This document shows positions 24,315 through 31,908 of a DNA stretch of 31,943 bases, piece by piece; positions within the stretch are counted from its first letter, which is position 1, and every line of letters begins with the position of its first letter. The notes under the pieces were generated by a model. The model was given only the letters and a program-made list of their open reading frames with translations, did no database searches and was not told the origin of the DNA. The DNA comes from an uncultured Parabacteroides sp. Its GTDB lineage: Bacteria; Bacteroidota; Bacteroidia; Bacteroidales; Tannerellaceae. Location: the NCBI GenBank assembly GCA_900552465.1, contig URZO01000047.1, forward strand, positions 1-31,943, in the 5' to 3' direction. The translations under genes and the position numbers were made by a program.

Positions 24315-25298
24315 ATGGATAAATTGATATTGTCATTGATACTGTTGTTCGGCTTTGGGGGACTATCGGAAGTCGCAGCGCAAAAGAAGATATCCGGACG
24401 TTCTGTCCCGATCCAGTTCAGCATGATTGAATCGTCTGTAAAGCAGAATGTTCAGGAAAGCTCATTGAAGAGTAATTATGTATCGTCTCTTCAGGTTACA
24501 GATCTGGATTCATTGCCGGATGAGGTGGCTGTACGTCCTTATTCTGTGGCTGTTATAATAGGAGTGGAACAATATGACTTTATTCCGTTTGCGCCCTATG
24601 CTGCTCATGATGCGGAGTTGGTTTCCCGCTATTTTAAGGCCTTATTAGGTGTGGACAGGGTGATTGTTCATAAAAATAAAGAAGTATCCGGATTCTTTTT
24701 TGAGAACTTATTCAATGCAGAAGAAGGTGAATTATCCCGGATAATAGAAAAGGGAAAGACCGACTTATTTGTTTATTATTCAGGGCATGGGGTCTCGGCT
24801 GCCGATGGAAAAGATGTTTATATGCTTCCTGCTGACAGTAAGTTGAGGCTGATAGAAAAACAAGGTTATAGCCTGAATTCCCTGTTTGAACAGCTGGATA
24901 AACTGCCGACGAAGAGTACTACAGTCTTTATAGATGCTTGTTTCAGCGGATTAGGTAAATTTTCACAAACAGGTTCTCCACTAAATCTAATGCAGACCAA
25001 AGGGGTCAAAGTAAAACCTCTGCTTTTCCAGCCCTGGCTCCGGAATCCGAATTTCAGGGTGTTTACTTCGTCTGCAACGAATCAGGCTTCATTAGTGCTG
25101 GATGAAGCACGTACCGGATTGTTTACCTATTTCCTGGCAATGGGGTTACGTGGAAGGGCTGATATGAATCAAGACGGGCATGTGACTGCCGATGAATTGT
25201 ACCGGTATATTTACTCAAATGTTTCTGAAAACTCTAAAAAGATCTATCAAGAGCAGACTCCTTGCTTTTACGGGGATGGATCTTTTGTCCTTTATTAG
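24315..25298 (+). CDS. Secreted caspase-family (peptidase C14) protein with EF-hand
   Basis: A 327-aa protein. The start at 24315 gives a signal peptide (MDKLILSLILLFGFGGLSEVAAQ) and follows AAGGAAGGAG; an in-frame ATG at 24282 is rejected. The caspase-like core spans ~75-280 with both catalytic residues, His158 in YYSGHG and Cys209 in FIDACFSG. A canonical EF-hand loop DMNQDGHVTADE lies at 283-294, suggesting calcium binding. Caspase-fold proteases cleave after specific residues; many bacterial ones are cytosolic, whereas this one should be exported. It is the last gene of the sigma/anti-sigma operon, so a role in envelope signalling or processing is inferred. Confidence 0.85.
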   Translation: MDKLILSLILLFGFGGLSEVAAQKKISGRSVPIQFSMIESSVKQNVQESSLKSNYVSSLQVTDLDSLPDEVAVRPYSVAVIIGVEQYDFIPFAPYAAHDAELVSRYFKALLGVDRVIVHKNKEVSGFFFENLFNAEEGELSRIIEKGKTDLFVYYSGHGVSAADGKDVYMLPADSKLRLIEKQGYSLNSLFEQLDKLPTKSTTVFIDACFSGLGKFSQTGSPLNLMQTKGVKVKPLLFQPWLRNPNFRVFTSSATNQASLVLDEARTGLFTYFLAMGLRGRADMNQDGHVTADELYRYIYSNVSENSKKIYQEQTPCFYGDGSFVLY

Positions 25299-25331
25299 CA
25301 TTTCTTATTTTACATCAATAGAAATTAGTAC

Positions 25332-25387
25332 AGACTTTTTTAGCTTCGCGTAAAAAAATAGCAAGGTTTTTCTGTCACAAAAAGTCT
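25332..25387. repeat. Inverted repeat between caspase and Crp/Fnr genes
   Basis: AGACTTTTT (25332-25340) and AAAAAGTCT (25379-25387) are perfect complements 38 bases apart. A second small stem, TTATCTC (25390-25396) with GAGATAA (25405-25411), is followed by a short T-run. Either may help end the caspase operon; otherwise the 143-bp gap shows no consensus promoter. Confidence 0.35.
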
Positions 25388-25441
25388 TTTTATCTCAAGT
25401 AAAAGAGATAAGATTTTTATTGAACTAAAATAAGAAAACAA

Positions 25442-26062
25442 ATGGAAGATAGTAGGAAGATGCTATATGATATAGCTTATGAGAAAATGTTTACTGCGAT
25501 GAATCGTTATCATCCGGTTTCCGAAAGTCTTCGTGAGATGATTTATGACAATAGTGTCTCATCTCAATTTTCTAAAGGCGAATTATTACTGACTGAAAGT
25601 AGAGAGTGTAATATGTTGTTTTTCATAGCAAGCGGATTTTGTTCCTGCTTCTATAATAAAGATGGTAAAGAATGTATTATGCGGTTTGCCGGAGAAGGAA
25701 ACTTTTGTACATCGTGGCATAGCTTTTTTGGAAAACAACGTTCTTTGATTAATATTAAAGCGACGGAAGATACGATGACCGTTTACTTTACGCGGGAGCA
25801 TTTTGACAAGCTGTGGGACGAGAGTACAGAGTTCGTAGCTGTTATATGCAGGATACTTGAAATGTATGCTATCGAAAGTGAAGAAAAGATATTCCGGATG
25901 CGTAGCAACCAGGCTGAAGGAAGAGTCCGGCATTATATGGATACGCATGAGATACATTATTTGATGAAACATGTCCCCCGTTATAATATTGCTTCTTATC
26001 TGGACATGACGCAGGAAACCTTTTCTAAGATATTTACTCAGTTGAACAAAGAACAAAAGTAA
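25442..26062 (+). CDS. Crp/Fnr-family transcriptional regulator
   Basis: A 206-aa protein with a cyclic-nucleotide-binding-type beta-roll at ~35-125 (FSKGELLLTESRECNMLFFI, then EGNFCTSWHSF), a dimer helix at ~128-150, and a C-terminal DNA-binding helix-turn-helix at ~180-203 (YNIASYLDMTQETFSKIFTQL). There is no Fnr-type N-terminal cysteine cluster. The ligand pocket lacks an obvious cAMP-binding RxS motif, as in many Bacteroidota homologues, so the effector is unknown. It lies 143 bases after the caspase gene, separated by weak hairpins. Whether it controls the neighbouring locus cannot be told. Confidence 0.88.
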   Translation: MEDSRKMLYDIAYEKMFTAMNRYHPVSESLREMIYDNSVSSQFSKGELLLTESRECNMLFFIASGFCSCFYNKDGKECIMRFAGEGNFCTSWHSFFGKQRSLINIKATEDTMTVYFTREHFDKLWDESTEFVAVICRILEMYAIESEEKIFRMRSNQAEGRVRHYMDTHEIHYLMKHVPRYNIASYLDMTQETFSKIFTQLNKEQK

Positions 26063-26121
26063 AGGAGAACAAAACTAAAGTAGGGTATGTCTTGTTCTAT
26101 TCCCAAATTAATATGGAATGA

Positions 26122-26274
26122 ATGGATATGAGACGGAAGAACGTAAATGCATTGTTGATCTTCGGGGTTGTGATAGCAATTATATTGTTGATGATCTGGT
26201 TGTTCTTAGGGACAACATTGGAACAGGAAGCTAATCCGGAAACGGACCCGATGACAATTGAACAAAATATCTGA
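26122..26274 (+). CDS. Small single-TM protein, 50 aa
   Basis: A short frame starting MDMRRKNVNALLIFGVV, with one hydrophobic helix at ~9-30 flanked by N-terminal Arg/Lys and a C-terminal acidic tail, and ending TIEQNI. It starts 59 bases after the regulator stop and ends 13 bases before a strong terminator, so it is probably the last gene of that transcription unit. ATG at 26128 is an alternative start. Topology suggests the acidic tail lies outside. Function unknown. Confidence 0.55.
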   Translation: MDMRRKNVNALLIFGVVIAIILLMIWLFLGTTLEQEANPETDPMTIEQNI

Positions 26275-26287
26275 AAAAGCCGGATAT

Positions 26288-26322
26288 AAAAAGCCTCCGT
26301 ATCGACGATGCGGAGGCTTTTT
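26288..26322. terminator. Bidirectional intrinsic terminator
   Basis: AAAAAGCCTCCG (26288-26299) pairs perfectly with CGGAGGCTTTTT (26311-26322); three further base pairs form inside the 11-base loop. A-rich and T-rich flanks make it work in both directions. It separates the small membrane protein gene from the convergent mmdB. Confidence 0.92.
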
Positions 26323-26347
26323 TATGTAGAATAAATCGATTATTCGA

Positions 26348-27544
26348 TTATCCGAGGAATCCCAGCAAGATACCGGCTGCTACGGCAGAACCGATTACAC
26401 CGGCTACGTTCGGACCCATAGCGTGCATCAACAGGTAGTTGGTCGGATCATATTCCAAACCTACATTCTGAGATATACGGGCCGAGTCAGGAACGGCGGA
26501 TACACCGGAGTTACCGATAAGCGGGTTGATCTTGTTGCCTTCTTTCAGGAACAGGTTGAAGAACTTCACGAACAGGATACCTGCACAAGTCGCAATCACG
26601 AACGACAGAGCTCCCAGACCGAAAATCTTGATAGAGTTCAGTGTCAGGAACTGAGTTGCCTGAGTGGAAGCACCAACTGTTACACCCAGCAGGATCGTGA
26701 TCGTATCGATCAGCGGACCACGGGCTGTTTCAGCCAAACGACGTGTCACACCACTTTCTTTCAACAGGTTTCCGAAGAACAGCATACCTAACAGAGGCAG
26801 ACCGGAAGGAACCAGGAAACAAGTCAGCAACAAACCGACGATCGGGAAAACAATCTTTTCCGTAGAAGAAACAGCTCTCGGCGGTTTCATACGGATCAGA
26901 CGTTCTTTCTGAGTGGTCAGCAAACGCATGAACGGCGGCTGGATGATAGGTACCAATGCCATATAAGAATAGGCTGATACCGCAATCGCACCCATCAGGT
27001 TCGGTGCCAGCTTGGAAGAAAGGAAGATAGCCGTAGGGCCGTCAGCACCACCGATAATACCGATAGCACCAGCCTGGTTCGGTTCGAATCCCATCTGAAG
27101 AGCAATGATATAAGCACCGAAGATACCGAACTGGGCGGCAGCACCGATCAGCATCAGCTTTGGATTGGATATCAAAGCGGAGAAGTCGGTCATGGCCCCG
27201 ATGCCGAGGAAGATCAACGGCGGATACCATCCGGAGGTTACACCCTGGTAGAGGATGTTGAGCACAGAGCCTTGCTCGTAAATACCTACTTGCAATCCGG
27301 CATCTTTGAAAGGAATGTTACCGATCAGAATACCGAATCCGATAGGGATAAGGAGCATAGGTTCAAATTCATATTTAATAGCCAGGAAGATAAACAACAG
27401 ACCGATAAGGATCATAACGATATGACCCGGTGTCGCGTTGTAAACCCCTGTATAAGTGAGGAACAACTGCAGGTTTTCTCCCAGAAACTGGAGGAAACTT
27501 TCCTGCGCTGCGCCTGCTGCCTGTAATAATACTGATCCTAACAT
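26348..27544 (-). CDS. mmdB: Sodium-pumping methylmalonyl-CoA decarboxylase beta subunit
   Basis: Integral membrane subunit that decarboxylates carboxybiotin and pumps sodium outward. The 398-aa protein has many hydrophobic segments and the family motifs IFLGIGAMTDFSAL (~111-124) and GGADGPT (165-171), the latter holding the Asp essential for sodium transport in the OadB/MmdB family, plus the conserved AYSYMALVPIIQPP region. It is last in the mce-mmdA-oadG-mmdC-mmdB operon. Oxaloacetate and glutaconyl-CoA decarboxylases use near-identical beta subunits; the methylmalonyl-CoA assignment rests on mce and mmdA in the same operon. Confidence 0.94.
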   Translation of the reverse strand: MLGSVLLQAAGAAQESFLQFLGENLQLFLTYTGVYNATPGHIVMILIGLLFIFLAIKYEFEPMLLIPIGFGILIGNIPFKDAGLQVGIYEQGSVLNILYQGVTSGWYPPLIFLGIGAMTDFSALISNPKLMLIGAAAQFGIFGAYIIALQMGFEPNQAGAIGIIGGADGPTAIFLSSKLAPNLMGAIAVSAYSYMALVPIIQPPFMRLLTTQKERLIRMKPPRAVSSTEKIVFPIVGLLLTCFLVPSGLPLLGMLFFGNLLKESGVTRRLAETARGPLIDTITILLGVTVGASTQATQFLTLNSIKIFGLGALSFVIATCAGILFVKFFNLFLKEGNKINPLIGNSGVSAVPDSARISQNVGLEYDPTNYLLMHAMGPNVAGVIGSAVAAGILLGFLG

Positions 27545-27548
27545 AATA

Positions 27549-27980
27549 TTATCCTATTACGACGAGGTCAGCACCTTCCAGTACGGAATCCCCTTTGTTT
27601 ACTTTTATTTCAATGATCTTACCGTCACGATCGGCGTTGATGTTGTTCTCCATCTTCATGGCTTCGAGGACAAGCAGATTCTGACCTCTCTTTACAGCAT
27701 CGCCGACTTTACAGTTAACCTGCAGGATTACACCTGGCAGCGGAGATTTAACCGCTCCTTTGGTAGTCGAAGCAGCCGGACGGGATACGACCGGTTCGCC
27801 GCTTGCTGTCGTTGGAGCCTGGGCCGGACGCTTCAGTGTGACCATCTGTTTTTTTGCCGGTTTCTCCATCTTTACCTGATAGGGAGTACCGTTTACTTCC
27901 ACTTCAGCAATATCGTCTACTACTGAGTTGATATGTACTTTATATACGTTACCGTTAATAGTATATTTGAAACTTTTCAT
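27549..27980 (-). CDS. mmdC: Biotin carboxyl carrier subunit of methylmalonyl-CoA decarboxylase
   Basis: A 143-aa protein with a C-terminal biotinyl domain: VLEAMKMENNI, with Lys109 as the biotin attachment site. An Ala/Pro/Thr-rich flexible linker spans ~50-75, and the N-terminal ~45 residues form a small strand-rich domain. It carries the carboxyl group from the MmdA carboxyltransferase to MmdB at the membrane. Four bases separate it from mmdB, and the order within the operon matches other Bacteroidales decarboxylases. Confidence 0.94.
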   Translation of the reverse strand: MKSFKYTINGNVYKVHINSVVDDIAEVEVNGTPYQVKMEKPAKKQMVTLKRPAQAPTTASGEPVVSRPAASTTKGAVKSPLPGVILQVNCKVGDAVKRGQNLLVLEAMKMENNINADRDGKIIEIKVNKGDSVLEGADLVVIG

Positions 27981-28002
27981 TCTTGTTTGTTTTTAAAGAT
28001 AA

Positions 28003-28890
28003 TTACTTTTTGGGTACTTCACGCAGACCATAAATCTTGGAACTCCACGGAGAGTAAGTTCTTTGTACCTTGCGGATCGTAAGAACCGTATTTTCGATAT
28101 CGTGGTTGTCGTCGCTCATTTCATACAGAGCAGCACCGATAGCCGCGAAGATCTCTCCAGATTCCTGACCGGCATTAGCTGCAACAGATGTAGAACCTGC
28201 TGCTTTCTGGGCATTGCGTTTGCTGGCTGCAATAGAGAATTTACCGATTTGTTTAAAGATAAAGAACAACAGGAAAAGTCCGGTAAACACAACAGCCATA
28301 GCTGTCAGTGTCATACCGATACCCCAAGCGTCATTCGCCTTGAAGTTGTCGATCTTTTCGTTTGAGTCCAGTGTCTTATTGTTCGTACTGGGAGTCACTT
28401 TCGCCAATTGCGCCCATTCTTCCTTTCCGTCAATAACACGACCGTAACTGATATCTGCTTTTTGTGAGGCAGGGATAACGATCTCATCGATCAGTGTTTT
28501 CCCGTCGGCATCATAAAGCGCCACGTAATTTTCTTTAGACGGGTCAAGAGTGAAGTTAACATGGAATGTACCACGATCAGGTTCTCCGTCCGCCCAAAAC
28601 AATGTATGCTGGCGCGGAGGGATAATAGTCAGGACGTCACCCTTTGGGATCGGATACTTTTTCGGGTTGTTTTTGTCATTTGTCAAAAAGCATCCCGCAA
28701 TGTTTACCGAACCGGCCGAATTATTGAATAATTCGATCCAGGCATGACGCTTGTCGTATTCATCAACGAAGTTGTCTTCGTTGATGACCAACACTTCATT
28801 TATTCGCATGGAGGTTGCACGCTGTGCTTTTGCCCCGAATGAAACGAGCAAAGCAAACAACAGCAAGACCCCTATTTTCTTATTCATCAT
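28003..28890 (-). CDS. OadG-family decarboxylase subunit fused to a lamin-tail domain
   Basis: About 295 aa. ATG at 28890 is preferred because GGAA lies seven bases upstream; 28896 (too close to it) and 28887 are alternatives. A signal peptide (ends GAKAQ) leads into a ~145-residue lamin-tail-like beta domain (MRINEVLVINEDNF, then AWIELFNNSAGSVNIAGCFL), then a transmembrane helix at ~190-217 (WGIGMTLTAMAVVFTGLFLL) typical of the small OadG/delta subunit, then a cytosolic tail. OadG subunits anchor the complex and aid assembly. The exported lamin-tail part would lie in the periplasm. The operon context makes the subunit role likely. Confidence 0.85.
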   Translation of the reverse strand: MMNKKIGVLLLFALLVSFGAKAQRATSMRINEVLVINEDNFVDEYDKRHAWIELFNNSAGSVNIAGCFLTNDKNNPKKYPIPKGDVLTIIPPRQHTLFWADGEPDRGTFHVNFTLDPSKENYVALYDADGKTLIDEIVIPASQKADISYGRVIDGKEEWAQLAKVTPSTNNKTLDSNEKIDNFKANDAWGIGMTLTAMAVVFTGLFLLFFIFKQIGKFSIAASKRNAQKAAGSTSVAANAGQESGEIFAAIGAALYEMSDDNHDIENTVLTIRKVQRTYSPWSSKIYGLREVPKK

Positions 28891-28911
28891 ATTCATTTCC
28901 TGTTTTAAGAA

Positions 28912-30465
28912 TTATAGAGGCAGATTGTCATGTTTCTTAGCAGGATTGCTTAACTTTTTAGTCTGCAACTGTTGTAAAGCGCGAATAATACGGAAACGGG
29001 TGTTACGCGGTTCGATAACATCGTCGATATAACCGTATTGAGCGGCATTGTACGGGTTGGCAAATGCTTTTTTGTATTCGGCTTCTTTTTCTGTAGCGCA
29101 GGCTTTCGGATCTTCTGCGGCAGCCACTTCTTTTGCAAAGATAACTTCTACTGCACCGCTCGGGCCCATAACTGCGATTTCGGCTGTCGGCCAAGCATAG
29201 TTCATATCGCCGCGCAGGTGTTTGGAGCTCATCACACAGTAAGCGCCACCGTAAGACTTACGCAGTGTAACGGTTACTTTAGGCACTGTAGCCTCACCGT
29301 AAGCGTAAAGCAATTTAGCACCGTGCAGGATCACACCGTTGTATTCCTGGCCTGTGCCTGGCAAGAATCCCGGTACGTCTACCAATGTTACCAACGGAAT
29401 GTTGAATGCGTCGCAGAAACGGACGAAACGGCCTGCCTTGCGGGAAGCATTGCTATCCAGACATCCTGCCATTACTTTCGGCTGGTTGGCTACGATACCG
29501 ACAGTCTGACCGTTGAAGCGGGCGAAACCTACTATAATGTTCTTAGCATAGTCTGCATGTACTTCCAGGAATTCGCCGTTGTCGATGATCGTACCGATAA
29601 CTTCGTACATATCGTAAGCCTGGTTAGGATTGTCTGGGATGATGTCGTTCAGGTTGTCATCCAGACGGTCGATCGGATCTTTACATTCGATCAGCGGAGT
29701 TTCTTCCAGGTTGTTCTGAGGCAGGAAGCTGATCAATTTGCGGATCAACTGCAAACCGTCTTCTTCTGTGTCTACAGCGAAGTGAGCCACACCGGATTTT
29801 GTCGTGTGTACGCTTGCACCACCCAGTTGTTCCTGGGTTACGTCTTCACCAGTAACAGTCTTTACAACTTTCGGACCTGTCAGGAACATGTAGCTTGTTC
29901 CGCGAGTCATGATGTTGAAGTCTGTCAGGGCCGGAGAATAAACAGCACCGCCGGCGCAGGGGCCGAAGATACCGGAAATCTGAGGAATAACACCTGAAGC
30001 CAGGATGTTACGCTGGAAAATTTCAGCATATCCGGCCAAAGCGTTTACACCTTCCTGGATACGTGCACCACCTGAATCGTTCAATCCGATAACAGGAGCA
30101 CCCATTTTCATGGCCTGATCCATTACTTTACAGATCTTCATGGCCAAAGCCTCAGACAAAGCACCGCCGAATACGGTGAAGTCCTGTGCATAAATATATA
30201 CCAGGCGTCCGTCGATCGTACCGTAACCTGTTACGATACCGTCACCCAGATACTTAGTTTTTTCAATACCGAAGTTTGTACAACGGTGTTGTACGAACAT
30301 ATCGAATTCTTCAAAACTTCCTTCATCCAGCAACATGGCAATACGTTCGCGTGCTGTGTATTTACCTTTTTTGTGCTGAGATTCAATTCTTTTCTCTCCA
30401 CCACCTAAACGAGCTGTTTCGCGAAGGGCGATAAGCTCCTTTACTTTTTCAAGTTGGTTACTCAT
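28912..30465 (-). CDS. mmdA: Methylmalonyl-CoA decarboxylase alpha subunit (carboxyltransferase)
   Basis: Transfers the carboxyl group of methylmalonyl-CoA to biotin on MmdC, giving propionyl-CoA. The 517-aa protein is a full-length acyl-CoA carboxyltransferase with both crotonase-like halves: N-terminal GGARIQEGVNALAGY and GPCAGGAVYSPALTDF oxyanion-hole regions, C-terminal VDVPGFLPGTGQE and the KSYGGAYCVM segment. It could also be read as a propionyl-CoA carboxylase beta chain; the sodium-pump subunits downstream favour decarboxylase. It lies 40 bases after mce. Confidence 0.95.
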   Translation of the reverse strand: MSNQLEKVKELIALRETARLGGGEKRIESQHKKGKYTARERIAMLLDEGSFEEFDMFVQHRCTNFGIEKTKYLGDGIVTGYGTIDGRLVYIYAQDFTVFGGALSEALAMKICKVMDQAMKMGAPVIGLNDSGGARIQEGVNALAGYAEIFQRNILASGVIPQISGIFGPCAGGAVYSPALTDFNIMTRGTSYMFLTGPKVVKTVTGEDVTQEQLGGASVHTTKSGVAHFAVDTEEDGLQLIRKLISFLPQNNLEETPLIECKDPIDRLDDNLNDIIPDNPNQAYDMYEVIGTIIDNGEFLEVHADYAKNIIVGFARFNGQTVGIVANQPKVMAGCLDSNASRKAGRFVRFCDAFNIPLVTLVDVPGFLPGTGQEYNGVILHGAKLLYAYGEATVPKVTVTLRKSYGGAYCVMSSKHLRGDMNYAWPTAEIAVMGPSGAVEVIFAKEVAAAEDPKACATEKEAEYKKAFANPYNAAQYGYIDDVIEPRNTRFRIIRALQQLQTKKLSNPAKKHDNLPL

Positions 30466-30505
30466 TGTATTTTTGATTTGTTGTTAGAAATGAACTAATG
30501 TGTTT

Positions 30506-30913
30506 TTATTTTCCCGGCATGCAAAGCTCTGTTAAAACGCTGCATGTAGATTTCGGGTGAAGGAAAGCAATGTTTAAGCCTTCAGCACCTCCGCGGGGAG
30601 CTTTGTCGATCAGTTTAACACCTTTTGATTCAGCTTCGTCAAGGGCTGCCTGCACATCGGGTACTGCAAATGCGATATGGTGGATGCCTTCCCCTTTCTT
30701 CTCAATGAATTTAGCGATTGTGCTGTCTTCACTGGTCGGTTCCAGTAATTCGATCTTAGTCTGACCTACTTTGAAGAATGCGGTCTTAACTTTTTGATCG
30801 GCTACTTCTTCGATGTTGTAGCATTTCAAACCCAATACTTCTTCGTAATACGGCAAGCAAGCTTCAATACTCTTCACTGCGATACCCAGATGTTCGATAT
30901 GTGTAAGTTCCAT
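30506..30913 (-). CDS. mce: Methylmalonyl-CoA epimerase
   Basis: Converts (R)- to (S)-methylmalonyl-CoA, linking methylmalonyl-CoA mutase to the decarboxylase in propionate formation from succinate. The 135-aa VOC-fold protein has the metal ligands expected for the family: His8 in EHLGIAV, His79 in HHIAFAV and Glu129 in LTELCMP, with the length normal. First gene of the operon behind a TACCTTTG promoter box about 48 bases upstream. Confidence 0.95.
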   Translation of the reverse strand: MELTHIEHLGIAVKSIEACLPYYEEVLGLKCYNIEEVADQKVKTAFFKVGQTKIELLEPTSEDSTIAKFIEKKGEGIHHIAFAVPDVQAALDEAESKGVKLIDKAPRGGAEGLNIAFLHPKSTCSVLTELCMPGK

Positions 30914-30960
30914 GTCAATAATAATTTAGTAATTTAATATTGTTTTTTGTTCTATGCGGG

Positions 30961-30968
30961 CAAAGGTA
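30961..30968 (-). promoter_or_regulatory. -7 promoter element (TACCTTTG) for the mce-mmd operon
   Basis: The minus strand reads TACCTTTG, matching TAnnTTTG; transcription would start near 30954, giving a ~40-nt leader before mce at 30913. No other good candidate lies upstream of the operon. Confidence 0.6.
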
Positions 30969-31106
30969 CACTCTTTTTGTGAATAGAGAAATAATTCGTT
31001 AATATTTATCAGCATGATTTCAATATGTTTAAAAGCTTTATTGGGGTCAGAAGCGGAATTTGAAATATAAAAGAACCCTAAATGTTGTGCGTCTTCGATA
31101 AATCAT

Positions 31107-31137
31107 TATCTTTACCGCACCATCCAGTATTGGATGG
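31107..31137 (+). promoter_or_regulatory. Promoter-like box and inverted repeat before the Rpn remnant
   Basis: TATCTTTA at 31107-31114 is one base from TAnnTTTG. A 7-bp perfect inverted repeat (CCATCCA 31120-31126, TGGATGG 31131-31137) follows. Both precede the remnant start codon at 31163 and are probably the leftover promoter and leader of the former gene. Confidence 0.4.
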
Positions 31138-31162
31138 CAACTTAACTAATACCTATATAACT

Positions 31163-31593
31163 ATGGGAAAGTTCTTAAATCCGTTTACGGACGTCGGCTA
31201 CAGTTGCCTTATTTCACCTTGGAGGCAGAGGACTGCCATACCGATTTTGAGTGTTGGATTTATTTATTAAAGCATATGGAAACGTTGGACAGAATGCCTT
31301 TTGAAGCAAAGAAAGCTGTTTTCAAGAAACTGCTCGAAGTGGCGGATGTTGAAAACATGACTCTTGACGAACGCGAATGCTACGAAGAATCGCTGAAAGC
31401 CTACCGCGATTACGTCAACACTATCGCCACGGCTGAACGTATCAGCCGCGAAAAAGGTCTTGCAGAAGGAAAAGCAGAAGGAGAAGCTGAAGGAAAGCGT
31501 CAGATGGCAGCTCGTATGAAAAAGGAGGGGCTTCCCACCGAGATGATCGCCCGTTGTTCCGACTTGTCGATAGAGGAAATAGAGAAGCTTTGA
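31163..31593 (+). pseudogene. Decayed Rpn-family PDDEXK nuclease/transposase gene (internal deletion and frameshift)
   Basis: The start reads MGKFLNPFTDVGY, the typical N-terminus of Rpn-family recombination-promoting nucleases (PDDEXK_2). At about 31198 the sequence jumps, in another frame, to the C-terminal half: LQLPYFTLEAED...DFECWIYLLKHMETL...RMPFEAK, then the repetitive GLAEGKAEGEAEGK tail and the final SDLSIEEIEKL. The middle ~150 codons, which hold the PD-(D/E)xK catalytic residues, are absent, so no active nuclease can be made. The C-terminal frame remains open from ~31198 to the stop at 31593. Confidence 0.8.
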
Positions 31594-31681
31594 TTGGTGC
31601 AAGGATTACTTGTGCCGCTGTACATTGTTCGGTGTGTGGCGTTAATGCCTGCAGCGAAACCAGTTCTCTTCTACGTCACCC

Positions 31682-31908
31682 CAGGAACGTCTTGTCTACG
31701 ACCGGCATCTTGATGACATCATAATTCAGAACGACACGATTGACACCGCCAAACAGGAAGGACGTGTTGAAGGAAAACAGAGGGCCTCGCCGAAGGAAAA
31801 GCGGAAGGTATGCACCAAGTGGCTGTAAACATGAAACGTATGGGAATGGATATGGAATCCATTATCAATTGCACCGGCCTGACCGAAGAAGAAATAGTTT
31901 CTTTATAA
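31682..31908 (+). pseudogene. Second Rpn-family remnant (C-terminal fragment, frameshifted)
   Basis: From 31682 the frame reads QERLVYDRHLDDIIIQNDTI then DTAKQEGRVEGKQ, the C-terminal part of a different Rpn-family protein. At about 31779-31783 it shifts frame and continues GLAEGKAEGMHQVAVNMKRM...INCTGLTEEEIVSL to TAA at 31906-31908. No N-terminal or catalytic part is recognisable in 31594-31681. It is a separate degraded copy in tandem with the first. Confidence 0.75.

Noticed and set aside
24315..25298. Caspase as part of a cytosolic anti-phage (abortive infection) system
   Set aside because: The protein has a signal peptide, its neighbours are envelope proteins and a sigma/anti-sigma pair, and no nucleotide-sensing or phage-sensing partner is present. 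It cannot be ruled out entirely, but an envelope role fits better.
29038..29997. 319-aa plus-strand frame opposite mmdA
   Set aside because: It is antisense to a highly conserved enzyme gene with strong codon bias; composition (Cys/Val/His-rich) is typical of a shadow frame.
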